Source of the DNA: Auriscalpium vulgare
Lineage: Eukaryota; Basidiomycota; Agaricomycetes; Russulales; Auriscalpiaceae
DNA: 64,000 nucleotides
Reading direction: 5' to 3'
NCBI GenBank assembly: GCA_019915015.1
Contig: JAHBBC010000003.1
Location: 2,294,001 to 2,358,000, forward strand
The translations under genes were made by a program, and so were the position numbers. Below the pieces are notes generated by a model. It was not told the origin of the DNA. It did not search any database and was given only the letters and a program-made list of their open reading frames with translations. Shown here one piece after another: positions 54,827-64,000 of the stretch (positions within the stretch are counted from its first letter, which is position 1; every line of letters begins with the position of its first letter).

Positions 54827-55688
54827 GACGGGGCCGGGGAGCTCTAGGGAGCGAAAGAGAGTGGAGGAGAACGCAGGCCGACGTGTCAAATATGAGGAGG
54901 AGTGTGCTGTAGCTGCCAGCGCCGACAACTTTCCAGCCTCTGACGTGTCCGGACCCCGAAGCGCCCATCACTTCCCAGATCTCCGGCCACTCCGAGTTGA
55001 AGCACGTGTTCCCGGTCATAAGGACTCAGGTCCCACCCTGGACTGAGGACTCACCCGCCAACCAATATTCTACGCTATGCTGGAGACGATGGGTCTACCC
55101 GAAGCCTATACTGAACTACCTGATCTGCTTGACAAGACGCACTGACTCAGCGCGCACATGCGGACCTGCCTGTATTGGCGGTATATCTGGTGGCATGTAG
55201 CTCAAGACCACGAGTTCATGCATGAACCCTATACTTACACGACACACACCCCGCGGGCCCATGACCTTTGCACCGCCCGTAACCGTGGCCCGGGCCTCCC
55301 AGTCGCAGAGGTGCTGCTGCGGCAGCAACATAGAACTCGACGGCCTGACATCGTCCCCCGGCCGCCTTCACCATCTTTCCCAGGTAAGTCCGCCTACTTT
55401 TGAACCCATTCTCAATCACGATCTTTGACTTCTGAGTTCATAACCTCGGACTCGCCCTCTGTCTACGGAACAAGGCGTGGAATAATGGAAACAAGGAAAA
55501 GAAAGCGTCGGCTGTGTCCACGACTTCGATATGACTAGTGTGGATGCTGCTTTGTGCCACTCAATGCAAGACGGAAGAAGCAAGACTGCTCATTGTCATC
55601 GCTGCTGCCTTGGACTGGCACCACCGCGCTTTTATTCCCCCGCACCCCGCCCATCATATGCCTCTCCCATCCCCCTCTCACTGCACAT

Positions 55689-56694
55689 ATGTCTAGGGTG
55701 CGTCCGCCCCCCTGCTCCCCGCGTTGAGCTCACCAGTCCACAGGCTCAGCGCGAGTACAAGCTGGTCGTTGCCGGCGCCGGTGGTCTGTCTCTTTTCCCC
55801 CATACGCTCTTCCTCTGCTCACCTTGCTGCGACGCCCAGGCACCGGCAAGTCTGCTTTGGCGTTAAATTTCGTTGAAGGCCGTATCGTGGACGAGTACAA
55901 CCCCACCGCGGATGTGCGCCCCCATGAATCAACCCCCGCCTGTCCGCGTCTAACACCCCTCTAGTATTATGCATACCGCAAGCAGTGTGTCATCGACGAC
56001 GAGGTTGCCCTCCTCGACGTCCTCGACACGGCTGGCCAGGAGGATTACGGGTGCGCATCGTCCTCCCGCGCCTTGTCTTTCGTTAATGTCAAGTCGACGT
56101 AATCGCGTGCAGGGCCATGCGCCAGCAGTACATACGCACAGGCGATGGCTTTCTCCTTGTCTACTCCGTCACCTCGCGTACTTCGTTCGAGGAGATTAGC
56201 ACGCTCCATCAGGAGATCCTGCGCATCAAGGAGAAGGACTCCTTCCCCGTAATCGTGGTGGCGAACAAGTGCGACTCGGACCTCGAGTACGAACGCCCGG
56301 TCGGCATGAATGGTGCGTGTACTGCTCCTGTCTTATCCAGCGCGACACGCTGACAGCCCCGCCTGTTTGCCTGCGTCGTGGCCCTGTCTTCGCCGCCCCG
56401 CGCATGCCTTGCTCTGCCGTGCTGTGCCGCCACACAAACAGAGGGCCGTGAACTCGCAGAGCGCTTTGGCTGCCGCTTCATCGAGACGTCCGCGAAGCAG
56501 AGCGCCAACGTCGACGAGGCCTTCTTGAACCTCGTCCGCGATATCCGCAAGTACAATAAGGTGCGCCGCCCTGCTCACTCAACCCGTGAGCTCGCCGCCC
56601 ACGCTTTCTTTGTTGGCTGCAGGAGCAGCAGACCAGCCATCCCGACGGGCTCGACCAGAACACGGGCGGCTGCGGGGGCTGCATCGTCGTCTGA
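55689..56694 (+). CDS. Ras-like small GTPase with unusual switch I
   Basis: A membrane GTP-binding switch. Exon 1 encodes only MSR; then [14 protein letters not shown] is spliced to [20 protein letters not shown] (P-loop GAGGTGKS). [12 protein letters not shown] holds the DxxGQ motif. [31 protein letters not shown] (NKxD) and RFIETSAK complete the G-box set. The C-terminus is GGCGGCIVV, a CaaX box (CIVV) for geranylgeranylation or farnesylation with one more upstream cysteine. The effector loop is odd: where Ras has YDPTIEDSYRK, the splice gives YNPTADYYAYRK, one residue longer and without Glu37-Asp38. Thr35 is kept. Possible explanations are a divergent paralogue or an alternative splice I have not seen. 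Confidence 0.88.
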
Positions 56695-58929
56695 GCCCAT
56701 ACCGTCGTCATTTCCGCCATCTGTTCCCCTCCCACATCCCCATCTCCTTCCTGTCTTGTTTGTCCTCTACACATTGCCCATTTGCATCTCATTTGCTCTG
56801 CACTGGATGTCCCATTCAACCATGTCTTGTCTTTCTTGGATCGCATTATCTCATGTCCAGTTTGCGTGCTCAAATTTTCGTGCCGTGCTCCGCAATTCCC
56901 AAACGGCCTCTCGTCCCGCAAGATGCCGTTAACTGGCGACTGGGGATGGCGATGACTTCATCGCGCGCAAGAGCTCGGCATTCAGATTCTCAGGACAATG
57001 TAAGGCTCTCCAGAGGAACTAATACTATCAGGCGTCCCACTTGGCCTGTCGCAGCAGAACAGAAGCAGCTTGGTGGCTGATACCGTCCAGATGGGCTAGC
57101 TCCTCGCTCGACGTGCACTTAGGGAGTAGTATCCGGGAGGGGGGGGGCACGTACTGTGCGTCGCTCTGTACGTGGCCTGCCTGTATGGCTTCGTGCCGGT
57201 GACTGTTGATCAGTTTCGCGGGTGCGTTGTGCATTCTGACCCTTGCGGTGCGTCCTCAGATATTCGGGGCGGAATCAGACTGACTCATGTCCAGTTCACT
57301 CCCCCGTAACAGTACAGGACAGCCGTCAGTAACTGTTATCTGAGTGTTCCCTTGTCCTTCCTGTTCCCTTGAGTAATCCTGCAACTCAGTGCTTCCGTCG
57401 TTGCCATATGACCTTGAGACAGAAGTAGGGCGGGCGGCAGGGTATCCACGAAAACCATTGCAGCAAATTTGATGTGGCGGTCTGGGGACAAGAACAGGAA
57501 TTGAATGCGACAGAAAATCACCACAGAGCTAGTCTACAGCTTGCTTCGGTCCGCGCTCGCTGTCCATTCCATCTGCGACGTCGGGCTCCCCGACGGTGCG
57601 CAACTTCGTCCTGCGTAATTTGTCGTCTGGGAGCGTGGACATCACGAAGGTTGCTGTGTTCTGTGTGGAGAACAAGCTCGTGACGTACTCTGGGACGTTC
57701 CAGGACTCTCGCAATGGGACCAGATCTACATCCTCTAGAATGTCGGGAAGGTATCTCGCACGTTCTTGCACACATACCACAGCTGGTATTGATGCATCTG
57801 TCAGGAGAAATTGACATCAGCGAAACTCGACATGCTATCTGCTACCCTGTACCCCGCGGCTGCCAAAATATCCAAGTAGCCTCTGCATGTAGTAACACTC
57901 TCTGCGAGCACATTTTCTCGGCTTTCCGACCACTTGCTGAATATCGACCGTCACGTCTGAGCAGTATCGGCCATATTCTCTCGCGAAGCAGTGTGCTCAA
58001 TCCAAGATGCGTCCCCGCGCTTTTTTTCTCCGGTAACTATGAAGGCTAGAACGACTGTTTTCTGTGAATAAGGTCAACCACAGAGACTACGTGAAGTTCT
58101 TCGTCTCCGCTCAATAGCAAACGTACGGCTCACACCCCAGCTCGCAATTGCCAGTCTCGCGGATTCTACAGGCAAGAAAAAAAACCAATATAAATTGGAA
58201 ACACTCCCTTTGCCCGTTCGTCGCCTTCGCTCTTGACTGGCCCTCCGAGGTCACTCGCATTGTACAGATTCAGGAGACAACCCTCCCTCACGGCTTACAT
58301 CCGCGGCCAGCCCCGAGCCTCCGCAATCCTCGGACGATGTACGTCGCGGTGATGTTTGACCGTCGATGCTGATATTATTTCCATGGCTTGACTAGCTGAC
58401 CAAGCACGACACCAAACATATAGATAAGTAAGTTGTCGCTTACGCTCTCATTCGTGCTGTGAGTTCCCTGAATTGCCTGCGGCCTGCAAGTGCTCACAGG
58501 TATTGTGACCGTCCCCCCAGTATTTATTAATAATCCGACGTTTTGTGGTCGAACAGTGGTCGAACAGGCCCTCCAAATGTCGGTTGCGTCATCATTTCCG
58601 TTCGACTTGGCACTCTGTTTACGCGTTATGTCGGACCTAGCAACACATTGTCATTGCCTTGAACAGTACACGTCCACCGACATGTCCGCTAGACATAAAT
58701 ACGGGTCTTACATTGCGGCTGCACACTGTGCGCTCCCCATGTCTTTTCTCCGCGCAAACTTGATGCTAATTGCCTGGCTCTGCCATTTAGTCACGACGTA
58801 TCACAGAGCCTCTTCCGACGAGCGAACGCGGGCCGCACGCAATTCTCTTTTGGAACGGACTGCCCAGACCATGGTGGCTACGCCCCGAGCATCCGCCGCT
58901 CTGTACCATCGACACTCACTCTGACGAAG
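56695..58929. other. Stretch without a supported gene
   Basis: A minus-strand frame at 57529-57780 contains VDLVPLRESWNVPEYVTSLF and STLPDDKLRRTKLRTVGE, which has the quality of real coding sequence but no family I know. It is short and may be a gene remnant. There is a polyguanine run near 57137-57147. Plus frames at 58490-58924 have no support. Confidence 0.35.
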
Positions 58930-59473
58930 CAGCTTTTCGTTGGTACATTGTTGTCCCTCGAAACTGCTGCAAACTACGCCGCCGCGGCACCGTCCAGCGC
59001 ATTCGCTATGCGCATTTTCGCTCTTTTCCCCAGGTCCAATTCTCACCCCGCCTCTCTTCCTCTTCGCATTCCTCGCCATCGTCCTGGGCTGCATCATACG
59101 CGTCCTGTCTTGCCGCGCGATGAAGGGTCTCTTCACGTACGAGCTCTCAATCACCGCGCACCACAAGCTCGTCAACATCCGGGCCGTACGCCGTCGTGCG
59201 CCACCCAGGCTACATCGGCTTGCTCCTGGTTCAGTTCGGCTCGCCGCTGCTGTGCCTCGCGTCGAGCAGCGGCAGCTGGTGGTGGGGCGCAGGCGTCGCG
59301 CGCACGCGCTTAGGCCACGCGGTCGCAGGCGCGTGGGTGGCGGTGCTTGGACATGTAACGCTGGTTGTGTGCAGGGTGCCCAGTGCCACGGAGGACTCGC
59401 TGAGGTGTTTGGGAGAGAGTGGGAGACGTATGCGAGGAGGGTGCGGTACAACTTCATCCCAGGGGTGTTTTGA
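58930..59473 (+). pseudogene. Isoprenylcysteine methyltransferase-like gene with two compensating frameshifts
   Basis: Members carboxyl-methylate prenylated CaaX cysteines in the ER membrane. The homology reads PPLFLFAFLAIVLGCIIRVL, then RAMKGLFTYELSITAHHKLV (one frame), GPYAVVRHPGYIGLLLVQFG and later AGAWVAVLGHVTLVVCRVPS (next frame), and EVFGREWETYARRVRYNFIP ending GVF (first frame again). The R-H-P-x-Y motif and the E-x-x-W-x-x-Y/W end are ICMT marks. The shifts are a one-base gain near 59180 and a one-base loss near 59395. No intron fits either, since the joined motifs are adjacent. The outer frame has no stop, so a product with ~73 altered residues could be made. The 5' exons are not resolved. 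It lies 2.2 kb from the Ras-like CaaX gene. Sequencing error is an alternative. Confidence 0.6.
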
Positions 59474-60675
59474 CTGGTGCGTGCGTAGGGGCCAGGAAGT
59501 CCGTCACGATAGCTGATTGACGGCCTCGAGCAGGATGCATAGCACCCTCATCGTTGGCGTGTCGTGGGAAGCGGAGCCCGAGTGCTTGGGACTTGGCTTT
59601 TCCGCAACAGGCATCCTAGACGTGAAACGATTGGGATTGTGGCGGTGGTGTTCTCGGACGCGGTTGTGGAGGGCGCCTTTGGGGCCCTCGCAGGCAGCAC
59701 AGACATTATACGGCGCCAGGCTCAACTAATAACTTGCCTTGTACGCTCCTAACCCGAAATTGTCCGTGGACTCGATCCAAACTGCATGTGTACCCTCACG
59801 TTCCGCATTGCCGAGCGAGGTGGTCGGTATATGAGATCTTCTAAGCACCTTGACCTCCAGCGAGGGATTGATGAACGAGCGGTAACTCAAGACAGGGCTG
59901 TAGGCGATAGTATGTCATCGCGAAATCGGAAAACGGCGCGGGGATTATATGTGATTACATATTACGTGGGCCATCGGGAGATTCTATCGACTTGCAACCG
60001 GCTCATAATCGCTCATCATGTACATACCATCGTACCACGATTCTCGCTGAATCACTCATTGCTGTAAGCACTCATAAGAACCCTGTGGGCATGACACTTG
60101 TCGTGCCGACCTGCGCCGAGCCTACTCGGCCGCCGGTGTCTCAGCACTGGTCACGATCAAACATCGTCACGACGGAGTCCCTCATCATCAACGGCGAACT
60201 CCCCTTCAACAGCATTTCCTCTGTCCTCCCTCACTATCTGCCTCATCATGCTCGCGCTGCCGAGCAGGAACTCAGTAAGTACTTATCCAGTACGTAGCCA
60301 TATCTCTGGCAGAGCCTGATAGTTTTTCAGAAGAGTCTCGGACAGCTCCACAGACACCGACTGCGCCCAGCCGCACGACGGTCGACTTGTCTCTCGCTTT
60401 GCGAAGCAGTATGGTGTCAACGGCCTGCCGGAAAAATTGCGTGCTCGCAGCCGTCAATGCCAGTGTCAGCTTTGCCAACAAGCGAGCTCCCCTTTCGGTG
60501 TTTACACGCGTGCTCGAAGGAGACAGCTCCGATATGTAGCCCAAGCACGCGGTGTCACTGATAAAGATATACAAATTCACAGGTGCTCACCCGAGTCCCG
60601 AGTCCCTTGGATCCTTCCTTCACGTCCTTTCCCCTTTGATCTGTCCACCACTTCCTTCCACCGTTCACAAACGTC
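59474..60675. other. Intergenic, no gene supported
   Basis: A plus frame at 60089-60297 (MTLVVPTCAEPTRPPVSQHW onwards) ends near a GTAAGT donor and might be an exon. I cannot connect it to anything. Confidence 0.3.
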
Positions 60676-60774
60676 ATGCCACGATGTCTTTGTGGAAAGA
60701 AATTTACAGAGGCGCGCCAGATGACTCGGCACCAGAATACTTGCTCTGCCGCACTGGGCGCTAACTGCACTTGG
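60676..60774 (+). CDS. Zinc-finger exon (C2HC), possible first exon or separate gene
   Basis: MPRCLCGKKFTEARQMTRHQ, then NTC, gives a C-x-C-x(12)-H-x(3)-C finger. It runs to a GTAAGT donor at 60775. Fungal repeat-associated proteins often begin with such a finger. I could not find an acceptor that keeps frame with the downstream DUF6698-like gene, so the link is open. Confidence 0.4.
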
Positions 60775-60944
60775 TAAGTTCATTCAGAGTCAGGGCGTCT
60801 CCGCAGACCGACGGGCTTATAAGTGTCCTTGAGAACTTTAGCCGCGGCCCCCCGTTTCCTTTTTCCCTTCCATCTATTACCCCCTAGTGTTGTCGACAAT
60901 GCCGACAGTAATCGGATTCAATCCTGAGCCCACCGCACGAGCCA

Positions 60945-62522
60945 ATGTCTGTTCCGGCTTCCCCCGCTCCGTCGGCCCGTCTCTCTCTCCCTTCCTCTGA
61001 AACGGCCAGCGCGTTGGGCCGACGACCAGGTTCTGCTCGTCCCGACGCCAACGATGAAGAGGAATCACCTAGTAAGAAGCCTAGGTGCGCACGTCGAGGC
61101 CGTTTATTCCTTTCGTGCTGACGTGGCACGGGCTTTCCAGAACGGAATCACACCCACTCTCCTTAGCTGGCGGGATCTTCGGAATCATGGGCGACATGTG
61201 GCGTAACGTGGCGGCAATCATCAAGGAAGGCTTGAAGCGCAGTCAGTCAACCACAGAGGTTCCGTCGACTGTCTACACAGCCCAGTATGTCCTTTTCAAC
61301 TCTCTGGTTGATGCCTGTCATCCACTGATGCTCCCGATACAGGCAAAATAAGTACTACGACCTCTACAAGACGCTGACAACCTTCGCTCCGGACCTTGTC
61401 TCCGAGATCAGGTCGCGTGGTATCGGAGGCTCGAAGGAGGTCGCCCGAATGGTACTTCCCGGGCGCATTCTACCTGATGGATATTAACATGGTATCACAG
61501 ATAGAGAATGGACGGTCAAGGACTCGCAGCAGCCTTGTTCACGCCATCAAGACGGCCATATGCGACTGGCATGAATTCCCCGACGACGGTTTCCGAAAGA
61601 TCAAGGCCAAGCGCGGCTTTAATTGCGAAGAGTCTGGTCGACTCATGTGCCCGGCAAAACCCTCGACTGGAATGACCCCGCGTGCGTCAACACTCTTATT
61701 GGTTCATTGAGACCATTACTAACGTATGGTGCGCTGGAATGCTTAGTGTCAAAGCTGGCCTACGTGATAGAGACCCACGGTTTTCAGCTGCAGAAGATGA
61801 CCTCCCGGTATTCCTATGGGAAGACGAGTGGGTCGACCAAGCCAGCCCTAACATCGGATTTTTGAGATCGGACATCCTGGTCAAAGTGCGTAGCATGGTT
61901 TTCACCGTCCTCCACCAACTCACACTGCCGCATGTCAGGCATTGCGGCACATCCTACTCGGTCCATCCTGCGCAGATGATGCTGGTGCTCGCGACGGATA
62001 TACTGAAAAGCCACGCGCTGGGAAAAACAATATCAAGCACATCACGCCCGCCGCTATAGCATACGCAGCCACCCTCGTGTAATTTTACATTCCTTAATAT
62101 GCTCTCATGATAAGCGATCGGTTCTCATAGGTTCACTTTGCCCTGAGCTCGCAGACGCAAATGGCCGCCGGAGGCAGTGGCGGAAATTGGCCTTACGAGA
62201 AGTTCTACCGTGGGTTGGTCGCATACATCGAAGGGGCAATGACGCCCGCCGAGCGCGACGGGCTTCTCGCCTGGTGGGATGCGTGAGTCATTGTGATACG
62301 TTGCATGAATGTTGAAAGCTAATATCTGCATCTAGACGGGTTCTTAGTGGTATTGCCAATGATGACGAGTCCTCGGACGACGAGACCACGAACCCTTCAA
62401 ACATGTCCATGCTTCAGCGCATGCGTGCACATGTCAAGCGAGCTTCTCAAACACCGAGCAGCCCTGCCGCGGATACGAACACGTCGGCGCCGGTGGGCAC
62501 AGGTGCAGACATACCCCAGTAA
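60945..62522 (+). CDS. DUF6698-like protein of the dispersed Agaricomycete family
   Basis: Starts MSVPASPAPSARLSLPSSET if the zinc-finger exon is separate. The later exons read GIFGIMGDMWRNVAAIIKEG, then YYDLYKTLTTFAPDLVSEIR, then IENGRSRTRSSLVHAIKTAI, DEWVDQASPNIGFLRSDILV, ALRHILLGPSCADDA, HITPAAIAYAATLVHFALSS, and WPYEKFYRGLVAYIEGA followed by AERDGLLAWWDA. This order (GLL/GFLRS, then a PSSA block, then VTPxxIAYAAxxVRFALSS, then FYxxLV and LLxWWN) is the pattern of a large family of unknown function scattered in mushroom genomes. The C-terminal ~50 residues are Ser/Asp-rich. It is often present in many copies and near repeats. I do not know its function. Some intron edges are inferred. Confidence 0.6.
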
Positions 62523-63347
62523 GTACTAGTACCGCGGCCAGTCGTTGACGTCGCTGCGTCCTCGGGCAAGGTTGCTAGTCTCTTCTCTCCATACACTAGC
62601 GCATTGGCTACGAGTGTCTCACTAGTTTCAAACCTAATACATTTTTGTGGTTGCCGTTCCCGAGTCCCGACTGCGTGGCCAACTGCCCGATGAAGCTGCA
62701 GCCTGAGGCGGCTGACAGTTCACTCCTACCGCGCTGTTGGCTGCTTGTGGCCGACAAGATGCGCATTGCGACCGAGACTTAACATCGATATAAGTTCGTC
62801 GAGAGGCTATAGAACAAGGCTTCAAGCTTACCCCGAGGAGCCTGAGGTACTGCGGCGATGCACTTGGGGCAGCTCGTAGCCGAGGTGATGTGTCACTGAT
62901 GACAGTCTTACAAGCTGAGTGATCGAGATGTGCTCCCGGTTCTGGTCTTGCGAGCGATTTCAGCGCTTACAAGCGATTATGAGAAATTTATGAGTGATTT
63001 CGGGGCCTCACAAGGAATTGAAATTTTCCGACCTTTTTCGCGATGGTACGGGTGCCGCTTCTTTCCGCACGTGATCAAGTTAGCCAGGCTATTGCGTGTC
63101 ATTTTGTTGCAACCCCGGTGTCTCGTAGAGACACCTTAAAACACTCATTTACACGTACCTCAAAGCCGGACCAAGGTGAGGCCCGGACCAGGTGAGGCCC
63201 GGAGGGCGTGGAATGGCAGAGGCGTCTCGGTCAGTTCGGGAGTATGTGTAACACGTGAAGATCGCATGCCCGGCCCGGATGCGGCGGGGTACAAATAGTC
63301 CCGGTCCTGGCACTGGCAGTACTCTCCAGTGTCTTCACTCGACCACC
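62523..63347. other. Intergenic, no gene supported
   Basis: Includes the promoter of the next gene. GAGGCCCGGA-type repeats occur at about 63178-63205, where GTGAGGCCCGGA appears twice in tandem. Confidence 0.4.
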
Positions 63348-64000
63348 ATGAAAGCCTTCGTCGTCAGGGAGTACTCGCACCACTCGAAGATTCCGGTAAC
63401 TCCAGACCACCCTGAGCCCAAACCAGCGGGTTCAGATGATGTCCTCGTCGACGTGCACAGTGCCGGTCTCAACTTCTTCGACGTGCGCACCGTCTCTACA
63501 ATCCCAGCCATTCCTAACCGCATATTGCATGCAGATCCTCTCAACACAGGGGAAGTACCAGATGAAGCCGCCGTTCCCCTTTGTGCTGGGCTCGGAATTC
63601 GCTGGTACCATCGCGCGCGATGCTCCGCTGCCTCCTGGTTGCCCATTTCAACCCGGCCAGCGCGTCTTCGGCAGCGCGCTGGGTGCATATGGCGAGCGCG
63701 TCGTGGCATCCGTGAAGAACATACACCCCCTCCCTGACTCTTTGACGTTCGATGAAGGCGCAGGTGCGCGTTGCCACGTCGCGAGACACCGGACACATGC
63801 AGACACATTCCGCAGGATTGTATGTGACCTGGCCCACAAGTTACGAGGCATTAGTGGGGCGCGCCCAGCTCAAGGCAGGCGAGTGGCTGCTCGTGACGGC
63901 TGCTGCAGGCGGCGTTGGCATCGCTGCGGTGCAGATTGGAAAAGGTGCGTCTCGCGATCGCTAGCACGCCTGGCGTTCAATAAATCATCATCTAGCCCTT
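63348..64000 (+). CDS. Zinc-type alcohol dehydrogenase/quinone oxidoreductase, 5' part
   Basis: An MDR-family NADPH-dependent reductase, cut by the window end. Exons 63348-63482, 63535-63763, 63816-63944 and from 63996. The start is MKAFVVREYSHHSKIPVTPD, with DVHSAGLNFFDILSTQGKYQ across the first splice. PFPFVLGSEFAGTI, then GQRVFGSALGAYGERVV, then LYVTWPTSYEALVGRAQLKA and GEWLLVTAAAGGVGIAAVQI, is the QOR pattern; the AAAGGVG loop binds NADPH pyrophosphate. Zinc-binding cysteines are absent, as in the quinone oxidoreductase branch. The true acceptor of intron 1 is TGCAG before ATCCTC; the nearer ACAG would drop the conserved ILxxQ. The substrate is unknown. Confidence 0.87.

Noticed and set aside
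1..64000. CRISPR arrays, bacterial operons, attachment sites
   Set aside because: Spliced fungal genes throughout; no regularly spaced repeats of the required kind.

Overview
The window is nuclear DNA of a filamentous basidiomycete, most likely an Agaricomycete. Genes are closely packed on both strands and cut by many 45-75 base GT-AG introns with CTNAC-type branch sites. The encoded proteins are fungal: SDH3, Ku70, an APSES factor, Get4, Erv41, an SPX phosphate transporter and a DUF6698-like family. I found no tRNA, rRNA or CRISPR. All exon joins were read by eye from reading frame, splice signals and family conservation.

Layout. 1-6.2 kb: 3' end of a class II aminotransferase gene, two uncharacterised minus-strand genes, a small Hva1/Tudor gene and SDH3. 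6.25-11.55 kb: complete hAT transposon, copy 1. 11.8-14.6 kb: KU70. 14.6-18.6 kb: gene-poor, with a cytochrome P450 relic. 18.6-22.1 kb: SPX-domain phosphate transporter. 22-25.2 kb: no supported gene. 25.2-27.3 kb: APSES/KilA-N transcription factor. 27.3-30.7 kb: mostly unassigned. 30.7-42.6 kb: dense housekeeping block (PP2A activator, GET4, family X DNA polymerase, Maf-like pyrophosphatase, M1 aminopeptidase, monothiol glutaredoxin). 43.41-48.71 kb: copy 2 of the transposon, inverted. 48.7-64 kb: isochorismatase-like hydrolase, HUS1, a RING E3 resembling Slx8, ERV41, a Ras-like GTPase, an isoprenylcysteine methyltransferase-like gene with two compensating frameshifts, a DUF6698-like gene and the 5' part of a quinone oxidoreductase.

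The standout is the pair of 5,304-bp hAT elements. Each has TAGNG-type terminal inverted repeats and a perfect 8-bp target duplication of its own. The single long gene in each can be spliced without a frame break into a 1,351-residue protein that joins a C48/Ulp1-type cysteine protease to a DUF659/hAT transposase. The intron at the junction has two acceptors 5 bases apart. One gives the fusion; the other, or intron retention, gives protease alone. Both copies put the same (left) end just upstream of a host start codon, 86 bp before SDH3 and 15 bp before the isochorismatase-like gene. That end is open in all three frames in the outward direction, so chimeric N-terminal extensions are possible.
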